A stretch of DNA of 64,000 nt from Nafulsella turpanensis ZLM-10 (lineage in GTDB: Bacteria > Bacteroidota > Bacteroidia > Cytophagales > Cyclobacteriaceae): the NCBI RefSeq assembly GCF_000346615.1, contig NZ_ANNU01000010.1, positions 62,001 through 126,000 on the forward strand, in the 5' to 3' direction. This document shows, one piece after another, positions 16,902 through 26,864 of the stretch. The position numbers were made by a program, and so were the translations under genes. Within the stretch, counting starts at the first letter, position 1; each line of letters opens with the position of its first letter. The notes under the pieces were generated by a model. The model ran no database searches. It was not told the DNA's origin and saw only the letters and a program-made list of their open reading frames with translations.

Positions 16902-18269
16902 ATGATTGATTTTTCTAAAAAATACAAAGGAGATATAACGGTTCTGGGAGCCGGACTGGTAGGAACGCTCATGGCCATTTATATGGCCAGGAAAGGCTTT
17001 AATGTAAACCTTTATGAGCAAAGGGGCGATATCAGAAAGCTAAAGCTCAAAGAAGGTCGCTCCATTAACCTGGCAGTAAGCAACCGTGGATGGAAAGCCA
17101 TGGAAGCGCTGGGTATCGCCGATATTGTTCGGGAGCATGTAGTGCCGATGCACGGCCGCATGATGCACAGTAAAGAAGGGCAGCTCAGCTTTCAGCCTTA
17201 CGGAAAAGAAGGGCAGTCTATCTTTTCGGTTTCGCGTGGCCGCCTTAATCAGCTCTTGCTCGATATTGCAGATAAAAGTGGCGTAAAGCTGAACTTTGGA
17301 CATAAATGTACCTTTGTTGATCTAAAGCATGGCATTACCTACTTTACGGTTACCGCCGAGGAGCTGAGTGAGGTGCAGGCCGACTCCGACCTGATTATAG
17401 GAGCCGATGGCGCCTTTTCTGCAGTGCGTAAAGCCATGCAGCGAACCGATCGTTATAACTTCAGTCAGTTTTACCTCGACTGGGGCTATAAGGAGCTCAC
17501 CATACCGGCTAAAGCCGATGGTAGCTGGGCGCTGGAGCCGCATGCGCTGCATATATGGCCGCGTAGAGAGTTTATGCTCATCGCCCTGCCTAATGCTAAT
17601 AAAACCTTTACCTGCACCCTCTTTCTGCCCTTTGAGGGCCGACAGTCTTTCGAAACAATGGAGAGCGAAGAAGAAATTACCACTTTCTTTAAAGAGCAGT
17701 TTCCGGATGCCGTTCCGCTTATGCCGGATCTCGTACATGAGTTTCAGGAAAATCCTGCTGCCTCGCTTGTTACCATTAACTGCTACCCCTGGACCCGCCA
17801 CCACCGGGCCATGCTGGTAGGAGATGCCTGCCATGCCATGGTACCTTTCTACGGACAGGGCATGAATGCCGGCTTTGAAGATGTACGCATTTTTACCGAG
17901 CTGCTCGACCAGCACAATGCCAATTGGGAGTCGGTATTAAAGGCCTATGAAGAAGTCCGAAAACCTGATAATGACGCCATCTCCGAGCTGGCCATGGCCA
18001 ACTTTATTGAAATGCGCGACCTGGTGGCCGACCCTAAGTTTTTACTGCGAAAGAAAATTGAAGCCAGGCTGCACGAACTTTACCCGGATCGATGGATACC
18101 TCTTTACAGCATGGTAACTTTCTCCGACATGCGCTATTCCGAAGCACAGGAGAAGGGACTGAAGCAGGCAGAAATAATGGAAAAGGTAATGCAGCAGCCG
18201 GATATTGAAGAGAACTGGCAGTCGCTGAATTTCGAAGGTATTGTAGAACAGCTGGAAAAGGAACAGTAA
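16902..18269 (+). CDS. kmo: Kynurenine 3-monooxygenase
   Basis: 455 aa. It is an FAD-dependent aromatic hydroxylase that converts kynurenine to 3-hydroxykynurenine with NADPH and O2. The N-terminal dinucleotide fold is VLGAGLVGTLMAIYMARKGF. LKEGRSINLAVS and the mid-protein IIGADGAFSAVRK are the FAD/NADPH motifs. GDACHAMVPFYGQGMNAGFED is the family FAD-ribityl motif, given here in two overlapping parts. The gene starts 35 bp after kynU. Together the three genes turn kynurenine into the quinolinate precursor. Tryptophan dioxygenase and formamidase are not in this window. Confidence 0.97.
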   Translation: MIDFSKKYKGDITVLGAGLVGTLMAIYMARKGFNVNLYEQRGDIRKLKLKEGRSINLAVSNRGWKAMEALGIADIVREHVVPMHGRMMHSKEGQLSFQPYGKEGQSIFSVSRGRLNQLLLDIADKSGVKLNFGHKCTFVDLKHGITYFTVTAEELSEVQADSDLIIGADGAFSAVRKAMQRTDRYNFSQFYLDWGYKELTIPAKADGSWALEPHALHIWPRREFMLIALPNANKTFTCTLFLPFEGRQSFETMESEEEITTFFKEQFPDAVPLMPDLVHEFQENPAASLVTINCYPWTRHHRAMLVGDACHAMVPFYGQGMNAGFEDVRIFTELLDQHNANWESVLKAYEEVRKPDNDAISELAMANFIEMRDLVADPKFLLRKKIEARLHELYPDRWIPLYSMVTFSDMRYSEAQEKGLKQAEIMEKVMQQPDIEENWQSLNFEGIVEQLEKEQ

Positions 18270-18287
18270 AAAGCCGGCAACATTTTA

Positions 18288-18773
18288 CTACAACAATTCG
18301 TCGAAGGCCTGAAGGTCGGCAACATCGAGCTGCAGGCGGCGACAGAGGTAAGCCATCTTATTGTGCTCCTCAACGCTTATACCATTGGAGGCATCGGCAA
18401 ACAGATAAGCTGTTTGGGTAACAAACTTTTTGGCATATGGATAATTCCAGAAAAAGCACTCCAGCGCCTGAAGGAACTCCTCTTCCCAGGCAGAAAGATG
18501 GCTAAGGAGGTAGGCAAATTCCTTCCGGTAAGCCTGGGTCAGTGCTTCATGCTGCTCCGGATCGTCGGTTTCGCGAAAAGAATCGCCTAAACCAAAAGCC
18601 AGCTTTCGGCAGTAGTCCCATTCCTCCCGGTCCACTATACCATCCGAAGCCGCCATAAGTAAAGCAGGAAAAAAGGCCAGAAAAGAGGTAAACTGCTCCT
18701 GATTAAAAGAAGTACGGCGGTTTTTCTTATATTTTTCGTAAAGGTTAAGGATGATTGCTTCAGGCATGGACAT
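18288..18773 (-). CDS. Small TerB-like / unknown protein
   Basis: 161 aa from ATG at 18773 (a second ATG at 18767 is also possible). Reading further upstream would give a signal-less N-terminal extension that overlaps the start of the desaturase gene, so it was rejected. The protein is alpha-helical. FFPALLMAASDGIVDREEWDYCRKL resembles the TerB-like helical repeat with its acidic metal-site residues, shown here in one stretch of about residues 28-52. The C-terminal half has EEEFLQALECFFWNYPYAKKFV. Function unknown. It converges on kmo with an 18-bp gap and is divergent from the desaturase gene. Confidence 0.65.
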   Translation of the reverse strand: MSMPEAIILNLYEKYKKNRRTSFNQEQFTSFLAFFPALLMAASDGIVDREEWDYCRKLAFGLGDSFRETDDPEQHEALTQAYRKEFAYLLSHLSAWEEEFLQALECFFWNYPYAKKFVTQTAYLFADASNGISVEEHNKMAYLCRRLQLDVADLQAFDELL

Positions 18774-18888
18774 GCAATTGACACAAAGTAGAATTCTACT
18801 CAAGGTAGGAATTTTAACAATTAGCCAGCAATTAATGTAACACTTTCCATGAAAATTAACTTTTTTACTTTTTAATTTAATTTTTTTA

Positions 18889-20367
18889 ATGAAAAAGGCA
18901 GCTCCAACAGCCGGAATCATCGGCGCAGGCATTGCAGGTATGGCTCTTTCCATCCGGCTGGCATGCAGAGGCTATCGGGTTCAGGTGTTTGAAGCGAACC
19001 CTTACGTGGGTGGCAAACTTTCTGAAATACAGGAAAGTGGCTTTCGATTCGATGCCGGTCCTTCCCTTTTTACCCTGCCCGAGGAGGTAGATGCCCTCTT
19101 TCGCCTGGCCGGTGAGGCTCCGGAAGCCCATTTTCGTTATCGGCGGCTGCCGGTATCATGTAAGTATTTTTATGAGGATGGAACCACGATAGAAGCTTTT
19201 GCCGAGCCGGAACGTTTTGCCGATGAGCTGCAGGCCAAGACAGGGGCCGACCGTGAGCGGGTACTGAAAGCCTACAGCAACAGCAAAATGTTGTACGATT
19301 TGCTCAACCCCCTCTTTATGCGCCGCTCCCTGCACTCCTGGAAAACCTTCCTGAACCGAGATTCTCTGAAGGCCTATGGAAACCTGCACCGGATGGACTT
19401 TTTACGCAGCATGAATAAGGCCAATGAACAGTTGCTGCAAAACCAGAAAGCTGTACAACTTTTTAACCGCTACGCCACCTACAATGGCTCTAACCCTTAT
19501 GAGGCACCGGGCACCCTTAATATCATTCCTTACCTTGAAATGGGACTGGGCGCTTATTTTCCTGAAGGGGGGATGTACAGCATAAGCAGGAGCCTGTATG
19601 AACTGGCTAAACGTTTAGGCGTACAGTTTCACCTGAACAGCCCGGTGGAGAAAATAGTGGTGGAAGATAAAAGAGCAATAGGGCTCCAGCTAAAAGGAGA
19701 AGTTCTGAGGTTTGATTCTCTTATCAGCAATGCAGATATGGTAAGCACCTACCATAGGCTCCTCCCTTCCCAAAAAGCACCCAGACGGCTGCTTAGCCAG
19801 CCTAAAAGCAGCTCTGCCCTTATTTTTTACTGGGGCATAAACCGGCAGTTCCCGGAGCTGGACTTGCACAATATTTTCTTTAGCGAAGATTACCGGGAGG
19901 AGTTTGCCCATATTTTTCAGAAGGAGGCGATTTACCACGATCCAACTGTCTACCTCAACATCAGCTCCAAATATAAGCCTTCCGATGCTCCGGAGGGCTG
20001 TGAGAACTGGTTTACCATGATAAATGTACCCAATAACAGCGGACAGGACTGGGATAAGTTAATAAAACAGGCAAGAGAATGGATAATTGCCAAATTGAGC
20101 CGGCAGCTGGGGGTAGCCGTAGAGTCTCACATCATTTACGAGCAGGTGCTGGACCCGCGCCTGATTGAATCAAAGACCTCTTCGGCCCGTGGAGCTTTGT
20201 ATGGGAACAGCAGCAACAGCCGTTACGCCGCTTTTTTACGGCATGCCAATAAGAGCGGCCGTATCCAGAACCTTTACTTCTGTGGAGGGAGTGTCCATCC
20301 CGGAGGGGGCATACCGCTCTGCCTGCTTTCTGCCAAAATAACGGCAGACTTTTTTCCCCAGGCTTAA
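18889..20367 (+). CDS. Phytoene desaturase-family (CrtI/CrtD) carotenoid oxidoreductase
   Basis: 492 aa. The N-terminal FAD-binding motif is GIIGAGIAGMALSIRLACRG, followed by EANPYVGGK and FRFDAGPSLFTLP. The C terminus has the family signature NLYFCGGSVHPGGGIPLCLLS. The long middle part with NGSNPYEAPGTLN fits the CrtI/CrtD/CrtN group, in which Bacteroidota members desaturate carotenoid chains. Whether it is the phytoene desaturase or the 3,4-desaturase cannot be settled here. No other crt gene is nearby. Its stop overlaps that of the convergent lytic transglycosylase by four bases (20364-20367). Confidence 0.88.
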   Translation: MKKAAPTAGIIGAGIAGMALSIRLACRGYRVQVFEANPYVGGKLSEIQESGFRFDAGPSLFTLPEEVDALFRLAGEAPEAHFRYRRLPVSCKYFYEDGTTIEAFAEPERFADELQAKTGADRERVLKAYSNSKMLYDLLNPLFMRRSLHSWKTFLNRDSLKAYGNLHRMDFLRSMNKANEQLLQNQKAVQLFNRYATYNGSNPYEAPGTLNIIPYLEMGLGAYFPEGGMYSISRSLYELAKRLGVQFHLNSPVEKIVVEDKRAIGLQLKGEVLRFDSLISNADMVSTYHRLLPSQKAPRRLLSQPKSSSALIFYWGINRQFPELDLHNIFFSEDYREEFAHIFQKEAIYHDPTVYLNISSKYKPSDAPEGCENWFTMINVPNNSGQDWDKLIKQAREWIIAKLSRQLGVAVESHIIYEQVLDPRLIESKTSSARGALYGNSSNSRYAAFLRHANKSGRIQNLYFCGGSVHPGGGIPLCLLSAKITADFFPQA

Positions 20368-21902
20368 TTAGTGGCTTTCGCGAGTATTTCGCCCGGGCTT
20401 TCCTGAATGAGCTGCTTATAACGCTCGGTCCGGCGCATAATGGAATTTACATATTTTACGGGTTCACTGCCCCGGCAGTAGCCATATTTCACCACCTCAT
20501 CGGTGTAGTATTTAGGGGTAGCCTTCCGCTCAAGGAAGTATTCCACATTATCTTCCCAAACCTGCGGATCTTTACCATATTTTACTGCCAGCCGGCGGGC
20601 ATCCAGTACGTGGCCCTGCCCAACATTATAAGAAGCCAGTACAAACTTTTTCCGCTCCTCAGGGTCCTGTATTTCATCGGTCCAGAAGTCGTCCAGCCAC
20701 TTCAGGTAACTGGCACCGGCCCTGATGTTCTGGCGTGGATTGAGCGGATCTTCTGCTCCGAAAATCTCGGCTGTTTCGGGCATAAGCTGCATAAGGCCTG
20801 TAGCACCCATCCAGCTTTCCGCTTCAGGATTAAACTTGGACTCCTGGTAAATAATGGCGGCCATTAAACGCCAGTCCCACCCAATATCGGCTGCCGCTTC
20901 TTTTATAAAAGTATCGTAAGGGGAAATCTGGTTTCCGTTAATGGAAGAGTAACTGCTGCTGGCAAGGCGGCGCATCCCGCTCCGGTTCTTGAAGTACTTA
21001 TTATAGATCACGTAGTAATCTGTTTCCTTCCGCATCTCCCTAATCCAGCTATTAATCGCCTTCAGGAGTTCAGGAGAGCTCTTGCGCACTCCCCAGGCAA
21101 TTTTCTGAGGAAAGCTAATGGCAGTTTCCACGTCGAGGTTAGGATAGTAGGCAGCATTCAGGAGGGCCACATCTTCATCGGCAACGGTATAGTCAATTTC
21201 TCCGTTGGCTACTTTCCGGATCATTTCTTCCGTTTCTGCATCGCCTGTATCTTCCACTATATTAATATCTTCTCCAATTTCGGCTGATAAGTGCTGCAGG
21301 CGGTTATAAAATGCAGAAGCTTTCCGTACATAAACTGTTTTATTTCCCAGTTCCAGCGGGTTCCGAATAAGGGATTCTTCAATCTGGTGCAGTTTCATTT
21401 TGCGCCAGTTCTTCGGCTTCCGCTGTACCAGCACCTGTCGCACTTCGTTGTGGTGAAGGGTAAAGTCTATATGCTCCTGTCGCTCTTTGGTTACCGTTAG
21501 GTTATGAGCGATAATATCGCCTTCGCCTCTGTTAAGTTTCGCGAAAGCCTCCTCAATATCGGAGGTAATAATAATTTCCAGGTCAACTTTAAGGTTATCG
21601 GCCAGGCGGCTGAGGAGTTCATACTCATAGCCCATTGGCTGGCCTTTGTAGATGAAATAACTGGTAGAGCTGTTATCGACTATGGCAATTAAACGCCCCC
21701 GTTCTTTTATTTCTTCCAGATCCAGCTTTACCGGTTCTTCCAGAAAGCTCAGCCCTAATAAATCTGCCTGCTGCTCTTTATTCGCTTCCGAACCTGAAGG
21801 CCGGCACCCCAGCACAGGAAGTAACAAACTTCCCAAGAAAAACATCTTCCTGAACGTTTGGGATATCTGTTGCCTGTAAAAAATAATCGTTTTCAGTACC
21901 AT
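20364..21902 (-). CDS. mltF: MltF-like membrane-bound lytic transglycosylase with solute-binding domain
   Basis: 512 aa. A lipoprotein signal is best seen from an internal ATG at 21845 (MFFLGSLLLPVLGC), and the annotated start adds 19 residues. The N-terminal half is a family-3 solute-binding domain (ELLSRLADNLKVDLEII, VTKERQEHIDFTLH). The C-terminal half is an SLT/lysozyme-like domain with the catalytic Glu in IIYQESKFNPEAES and MGATGLMQLMPETA. The family cleaves peptidoglycan glycan strands, and the binding domain regulates activity. It should be tethered to a membrane facing the periplasm. It overlaps the convergent desaturase gene by four bases. Confidence 0.92.
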   Translation of the reverse strand: MVLKTIIFYRQQISQTFRKMFFLGSLLLPVLGCRPSGSEANKEQQADLLGLSFLEEPVKLDLEEIKERGRLIAIVDNSSTSYFIYKGQPMGYEYELLSRLADNLKVDLEIIITSDIEEAFAKLNRGEGDIIAHNLTVTKERQEHIDFTLHHNEVRQVLVQRKPKNWRKMKLHQIEESLIRNPLELGNKTVYVRKASAFYNRLQHLSAEIGEDINIVEDTGDAETEEMIRKVANGEIDYTVADEDVALLNAAYYPNLDVETAISFPQKIAWGVRKSSPELLKAINSWIREMRKETDYYVIYNKYFKNRSGMRRLASSSYSSINGNQISPYDTFIKEAAADIGWDWRLMAAIIYQESKFNPEAESWMGATGLMQLMPETAEIFGAEDPLNPRQNIRAGASYLKWLDDFWTDEIQDPEERKKFVLASYNVGQGHVLDARRLAVKYGKDPQVWEDNVEYFLERKATPKYYTDEVVKYGYCRGSEPVKYVNSIMRRTERYKQLIQESPGEILAKATN

Positions 21903-22484
21903 AATTAATATGCCGGTTCTGCAGTAATGCTTTCTGGTTATTTTAAGTAACCAATCAGAAGCATATTTATCATTCTGATGTTAGCAATATGCAAAAAATT
22001 ATAAATAAATAATAATTTTCGGCTTTGGTTGACACCAAAGGTAACACTTATCCTGAAAAATGGTTCACTTCTCAGAATATAACATAGCTCTACCGTTAAA
22101 AATTATGCCAGAGCTGACAAAAATTACAGCAGTATACGGAGTAACTAAAAGAAGGTTGGGGTTTAACATCAGGGGCCGGAAATGGCTTTTCCAGCCTCTG
22201 CTGTTTTCCGATGAAGTGGATCAGAACACCAGCTACCCAATCGACCCATATGCCACTGATTAACAGCCATATAAGAGCGGTAGCTTTTTTTTTCAGAGGG
22301 GCCGGAGGCAAAAAGTTTCCAGTGCGGATAAAGCAGAAACTATTGAAAAACTCACCAGCTGATTTTTCACTGTAAAGCCTTTAGCCTTCAGAAAAAACTG
22401 CAGAGAAGAATTACTACAAGTAAACCAGGCTGATTTGCCATGTCCGAAGCGCATCCGGGCTTCTTCCGATACAGCCTGTGGCGC
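21903..22484. other. 582-bp gene-poor region
   Basis: Lies between the mltF start and the end of the efflux operon, both on the minus strand. Short ORFs exist on both strands (for example 22096-22311 minus, with a hydrophobic N-terminal segment), but they start with rare codons and have no recognisable homology. I see no firm terminator or repeat here. Confidence 0.4.
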
Positions 22485-23792
22485 CTAAACAGCCGACATG
22501 ACTGAGCCTGCCAGGCGCTTCAGTTCAATTTCTGCAGCCTTAATGGTATAAACCGCATTAATCAAACGCAACTCGGCCACTAATGCATTCTGCTGCGCTT
22601 CCCGGAACTCAAGGGAGCTGGTGATACCCATCTTATATCGTTCCAATGCAATATCGGCATTTTCAATGGCTACCTCGTAATTCGACTGCGCTACCTCTAA
22701 CAGGCGGAGGCTATTCTGGTAAGCAGCATAGGTGGCACTTATATCGCTCTCCAGGGCCAGGAGAAGTTCTTCATACTCCAGCTTTTGGTTATGCTGCTGA
22801 ATTCTGGCGTTCTGAATTCGGTTACGCAGCACAAAACCATTGAATAAATTAACAGAGGCAGTAAGCCCATAATTAAAGCCCGTCCGCTGGTTAATGAGGA
22901 TAAAGCCTGCTTCTGACTCTGAAATATCGCGGCCATAGGCCCCAAAAAGGCTAAGCTGTGGCAGGCGCGCTGCCTGCAGTTCGCGCATCTGTAAATGGGC
23001 TACATTAATTTCGCGCTGGGCAGCCATCAGCAGGGGGTTCTTAAAATTCGCAGCTTCCAAAAGGTTGTCAAGCACCAGGTCATCTTCTATTAATATCGTG
23101 TCCTTTATTACCAGGGGTTCACCGGCTGCACTTCCGAGCAGTTCGTTAAGCTGAATACGGGCTACGGCAATGACTTCTTCCTGGTTAATCAGCTCACTTA
23201 AGTCTGTATTATAATCTACCTGCGCGGCCAGGTATTCCTGCTTAGAAGCTTTGCCAAGCTCGTAGCGATCTTTTGAAATTTGCAATCGCTCGTCTGACAG
23301 TTCCAGGGTTTCCTGTAACCTGGAATACCGCTGCTGTTCCAACACCACCCGGTAATAGGCAGTGGTAATGGCGGCAACCGTATTTTCGATGGTTACTTTG
23401 GCCTCCAGCTCACTCAGCTCGCTAAGTGTACCCAGGCGCTTAAAGGTATACAACGAGCCCAGGTTAAGCAGGTAACCTGCCTCCAGCGAAGCATTGGTGC
23501 TGTTAGATGTCGCTTCTTCCTGCACCTCTACCGCGGGCTGATCTCTGAACTGCTGCTCTACATCCTGCACACTCCAGCTTTTTCCGGCACTGGCATCTAC
23601 AAAAGGAAGTAAACCTGCTTCACCGGGGTGGTAGAGGTTTTCAGCCATTTCCTGCTGGTTCTTTGCGATTCGGATAGCATAATTATTATCCAGGCCTAAA
23701 GCAACGGCCTCCTCTAATGTTAGCGCCCGCTGGGAAAAGGCATATTCAGAAAGGCCCAGCATACAGGCCAGACATAGGATTAATTTTCTCAC
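22485..23792 (-). CDS. TolC-family outer membrane efflux protein
   Basis: 435 aa with a signal peptide ending near FSQR. Two TolC-type repeats are recognisable: LTLEEAVALGLDNNYAIR at the N terminus and a second helical hairpin with YEVAIENADIALERYKMGI. Long helices such as RLQISKDRYELGKASKQEYL fit the periplasmic tunnel. It would be the outer-membrane channel of the adjacent RND pump and is the last gene of the operon (adaptor, pump, channel). The gap to the pump is 12 bp. Confidence 0.94.
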   Translation of the reverse strand: MRKLILCLACMLGLSEYAFSQRALTLEEAVALGLDNNYAIRIAKNQQEMAENLYHPGEAGLLPFVDASAGKSWSVQDVEQQFRDQPAVEVQEEATSNSTNASLEAGYLLNLGSLYTFKRLGTLSELSELEAKVTIENTVAAITTAYYRVVLEQQRYSRLQETLELSDERLQISKDRYELGKASKQEYLAAQVDYNTDLSELINQEEVIAVARIQLNELLGSAAGEPLVIKDTILIEDDLVLDNLLEAANFKNPLLMAAQREINVAHLQMRELQAARLPQLSLFGAYGRDISESEAGFILINQRTGFNYGLTASVNLFNGFVLRNRIQNARIQQHNQKLEYEELLLALESDISATYAAYQNSLRLLEVAQSNYEVAIENADIALERYKMGITSSLEFREAQQNALVAELRLINAVYTIKAAEIELKRLAGSVMSAV

Positions 23793-23804
23793 TAATCTCA
23801 GTTT

Positions 23805-26800
23805 TTAAGTTCTTGCAACTCGTGCTTGTTTGTTCGTTAAATAGGAGTAGATGGCCGGAATGACAAAAAGGGTTAAAACGGTTGCAAACACCATTCCTCC
23901 TACTACGGCAATGCCCATTGGCACCCGGCTCTCTGAGCCTGCCCCCAGGGCAAGCGCAATAGGCAAAATGCCCAGAATAGTGGAGAGGCTCGTCATCAGG
24001 ATAGGGCGAAAGCGAGCTACCGCTGCGCCGGTTATAGACTCATCTACCGACAATCCCTGCGCTTTTCGCTGGTTGGCGAACTCCACAATCAGGATACCAT
24101 TCTTGGTTACCAGGCCAATCAGCATAATAATCCCAATCTGGCTGAAAATATTGAGCGTCTGGTCGAAATACCAGAGGGAAATTAAAGCACCTGCAATAGC
24201 CAGTGGAACAGTAAACATTATAATGAGCGGATCCACAAAGCTTTCGAACTGGGCAGAGAGCACCAGGTATATCAGCACAAGCGCAAAAAGAAAGGCAAAT
24301 ATGAGGCTCGAAGAGCTATCGCGGAATTCGGCCGAAACACCGGTTAAGTCGGTTGTATACTCATCGCTCAGCACTTCTTCGGCAATCCGGTCCATCTCTG
24401 CAATACCATCGCCAATTTTATAGTCTCCGGCCAGCCCGGCCGATACTGTGGCACTTACATAGCGGTTAAAGCGGTATAACTGTGGCGGCGTACTCTGCTC
24501 ACTGGTTCGCACCAGGTTATCGAGCTGCACCAGTGCGCCGCTTTCGGTACGGACATAGAGCGAACGAAGATCGAGCGGACGGCTTCGGTCTTCGCGCTGC
24601 ATCAAGCCTATTACCTGGTACTGCTTACCATTTCGGTAGAAATAGTCGAAGCGTTGTTCGGCATATGCCAGCTGCAGGCTACGGGCAATATTCTCGATAG
24701 AGATACCGAGGTTACGGGCCTTCTCCCGGTCAATTTCCACCCGCAGCTCTGGTTTGGTAAACTTCAGGTTAATATCGGAGAAACTAAATATTTCGCTTTC
24801 ATTTACCTCTTCCAGAAATTCTGGCAGCACCTCTTTAAGTTTTTCAATGGTGGGTGCCTGCAGCACATACTGTATTGGAAGACCTCCGCCACCGCCACCA
24901 ATCGACTGGGGCTGGGAAGCAAAGGCACGGGCAGCGGTCGATTCTTTTAGTATACCTGTTACCTGCTGGAATATTTCATCCTGCGAGCGCTCCCGGTCCT
25001 GTGCATCACTTAAAATAAGGTTCACGAAACCGGAGTTGGCAGAGTTGGAGCCCCAGCCTGGTGAGGTAACTGAAATCGTAGATTCCGTTTCAGGAATTTC
25101 GGTTAAGAACTGGTGTGTCAGGTGGTCGATGTAGGGATCCATATAATTGAAGGTGGCCCCCTCGGGTCCTACGGCATTCACCCGTATTTGCCCCCGGTCC
25201 TCTACCGGGGCCAGTTCTGAGGGCAGGGCATTAAAGAGCCAGTAAATTGCGCCGCCCATTACTACAATGGCGACAAAAGCCAGCCAGCGAACCTTCATAA
25301 AAGAATCCAGCGCATCGGCATACCAGTCGTTCAGCTTTACGAAAAAAGGCTCTGTTTTTCGGTAGAACCAGGAGGGTTTAGCGCGCTTTTTGAGCAGGCG
25401 TGAGCTGAGCATGGGCGTCATGGAAAGGGCCACGAAAGACGAAATTACGACGGCACCTGCCACTGCCACGCCAAACTCACGGAACAGGCGGCCGGTTGTT
25501 CCCTCCAGAAATATTACGGGCAGGAACACCGCCACCAGTGATACAGTAGTGGCAATAACGGCAAAGAAAATTTCATTGGAGCCTTTTTCGGCAGCCTCCC
25601 GGGGCTTCTCGCCCTTTTCCACCCTCGAGTAAATATTCTCCAGCACCACAATGGCATCGTCCACAACAAGACCAATAGATAGTACCACAGCCAGCAGGGT
25701 AAGGATGTTGATGGAAAAATCGGCCAGGTACATGACAAAGAAAACCCCAATCAGCGAGATAGGAATGGTTACCACCGGAATTACCGTGGTGCGCCAATCG
25801 CGCAGAAAGAGGAAGATGATAAGCACCACCAGAATAAAGGCCAGAACAATCGTCTCCTGCACCTCGGATATTGACTGACGGATGTACTCCGTATTATCAA
25901 AGCCAATGGCCAACTCCACATCTGCCGGCACATCATTCTTCAGGTCCTCGAGCCGGTCGTAAAATTCATCAGCAATTTCGATGCTGTTTGAACCTGGCAG
26001 CGGCACTAACACCACTCCCACCATTGGCACGCCATCGCGTTTTAAAATAGAGCGCTCATTAAGTGCTCCAAGCCGGGCCTCCCCTATATCGCGAAAACGC
26101 ACAATATTATCGCCCGATTCCTTGATGATGATATCATTAAAATCCTCTACCGTTTGAAGGTTTCCCAGGGTACGTACCGAAAGCTCAATATTTTCACCTT
26201 CAATTTTACCCGATGGCAGCTCCACGTTATTGGCCGTAAGCCTGCTCATTACATCCATTGGAGTAACACCATAGGAGGCCATTCGGGAGGGGTCCATTTG
26301 CAGACGCATGGCATATTCCCTTTCTCCCCAAATGCGTACTTCACTTACCCCGGGTATGGTCTGGAGGCGTTCTTTGAAAATATTTTCAGCGATATCCGTC
26401 AGCTCCAGCAAGGTGCGCTCGTCGCTACTAATGTTCAGGAATACAATTGGCTGAGAATCGGCATCGGCTTTGGTAACGATAGGTGGTTCGGCATCGTCGG
26501 GCAGGTTCCTGCGCGCCCGCGACACTTTATCGCGCACGTCATTGGCAGCTGCTTCCAGATCGGCACCCAGCTCAAATTCCACCCTTATATTGCTGCTACC
26601 GTCGGCGCTGGTAGAGGTAAGGGTTTTAATGCCTGCAATCCCATTAATAGATTCCTCCAGCGGCTCGGTTATCTGCGCTTCTATAACATCGGCATTGGCA
26701 CCTACATAGCTGGTGCGCACATTAATAACCGGCGGATCGACACTCGGATACTCCCTTACGCCGAGGAAGGAAATACCTATGGCCCCAAACAGCATAATAA

Positions 26801-26861
26801 CCAGCGATAACACGATGGCCAATACAGGGCGATTAATACTTACTGATGATAAACTTGCCAT
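23805..26861 (-). CDS. RND efflux pump, HAE1 (AcrB/MexB-like) family
   Basis: 1018 aa, full length for an RND transporter. TM1 is at the N terminus (RPVLAIVLSLVIMLFGAIGI). The large periplasmic porter domain follows, then TM2-TM6 with the proton-relay pair in GLVVDDAIVVLENIYSR (TM4), the second porter half, and TM8-TM12 with LIGLVTKNGILIVEFAN carrying the TM10 Lys. This is the proton-driven inner-membrane component of a tripartite pump for lipophilic compounds. Substrate cannot be predicted. It is 3 bp from the adaptor gene and 12 bp from the TolC gene. Confidence 0.96.
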   Translation of the reverse strand: MASLSSVSINRPVLAIVLSLVIMLFGAIGISFLGVREYPSVDPPVINVRTSYVGANADVIEAQITEPLEESINGIAGIKTLTSTSADGSSNIRVEFELGADLEAAANDVRDKVSRARRNLPDDAEPPIVTKADADSQPIVFLNISSDERTLLELTDIAENIFKERLQTIPGVSEVRIWGEREYAMRLQMDPSRMASYGVTPMDVMSRLTANNVELPSGKIEGENIELSVRTLGNLQTVEDFNDIIIKESGDNIVRFRDIGEARLGALNERSILKRDGVPMVGVVLVPLPGSNSIEIADEFYDRLEDLKNDVPADVELAIGFDNTEYIRQSISEVQETIVLAFILVVLIIFLFLRDWRTTVIPVVTIPISLIGVFFVMYLADFSINILTLLAVVLSIGLVVDDAIVVLENIYSRVEKGEKPREAAEKGSNEIFFAVIATTVSLVAVFLPVIFLEGTTGRLFREFGVAVAGAVVISSFVALSMTPMLSSRLLKKRAKPSWFYRKTEPFFVKLNDWYADALDSFMKVRWLAFVAIVVMGGAIYWLFNALPSELAPVEDRGQIRVNAVGPEGATFNYMDPYIDHLTHQFLTEIPETESTISVTSPGWGSNSANSGFVNLILSDAQDRERSQDEIFQQVTGILKESTAARAFASQPQSIGGGGGGLPIQYVLQAPTIEKLKEVLPEFLEEVNESEIFSFSDINLKFTKPELRVEIDREKARNLGISIENIARSLQLAYAEQRFDYFYRNGKQYQVIGLMQREDRSRPLDLRSLYVRTESGALVQLDNLVRTSEQSTPPQLYRFNRYVSATVSAGLAGDYKIGDGIAEMDRIAEEVLSDEYTTDLTGVSAEFRDSSSSLIFAFLFALVLIYLVLSAQFESFVDPLIIMFTVPLAIAGALISLWYFDQTLNIFSQIGIIMLIGLVTKNGILIVEFANQRKAQGLSVDESITGAAVARFRPILMTSLSTILGILPIALALGAGSESRVPMGIAVVGGMVFATVLTLFVIPAIYSYLTNKQARVART

Positions 26862-26864
26862 GAT

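Noticed and set aside
18774-18953. N-terminal extension of the TerB-like ORF
   Set aside because: The extension overlaps the start of the desaturase gene and its text has no domain. Two ATG codons at 18773 and 18767 offer better starts.
22096-22311. 71-codon minus-strand ORF with a hydrophobic segment
   Set aside because: Starts with TTG, has no recognisable family or leader, and an overlapping plus-strand ORF is equally open. Too weak to call.
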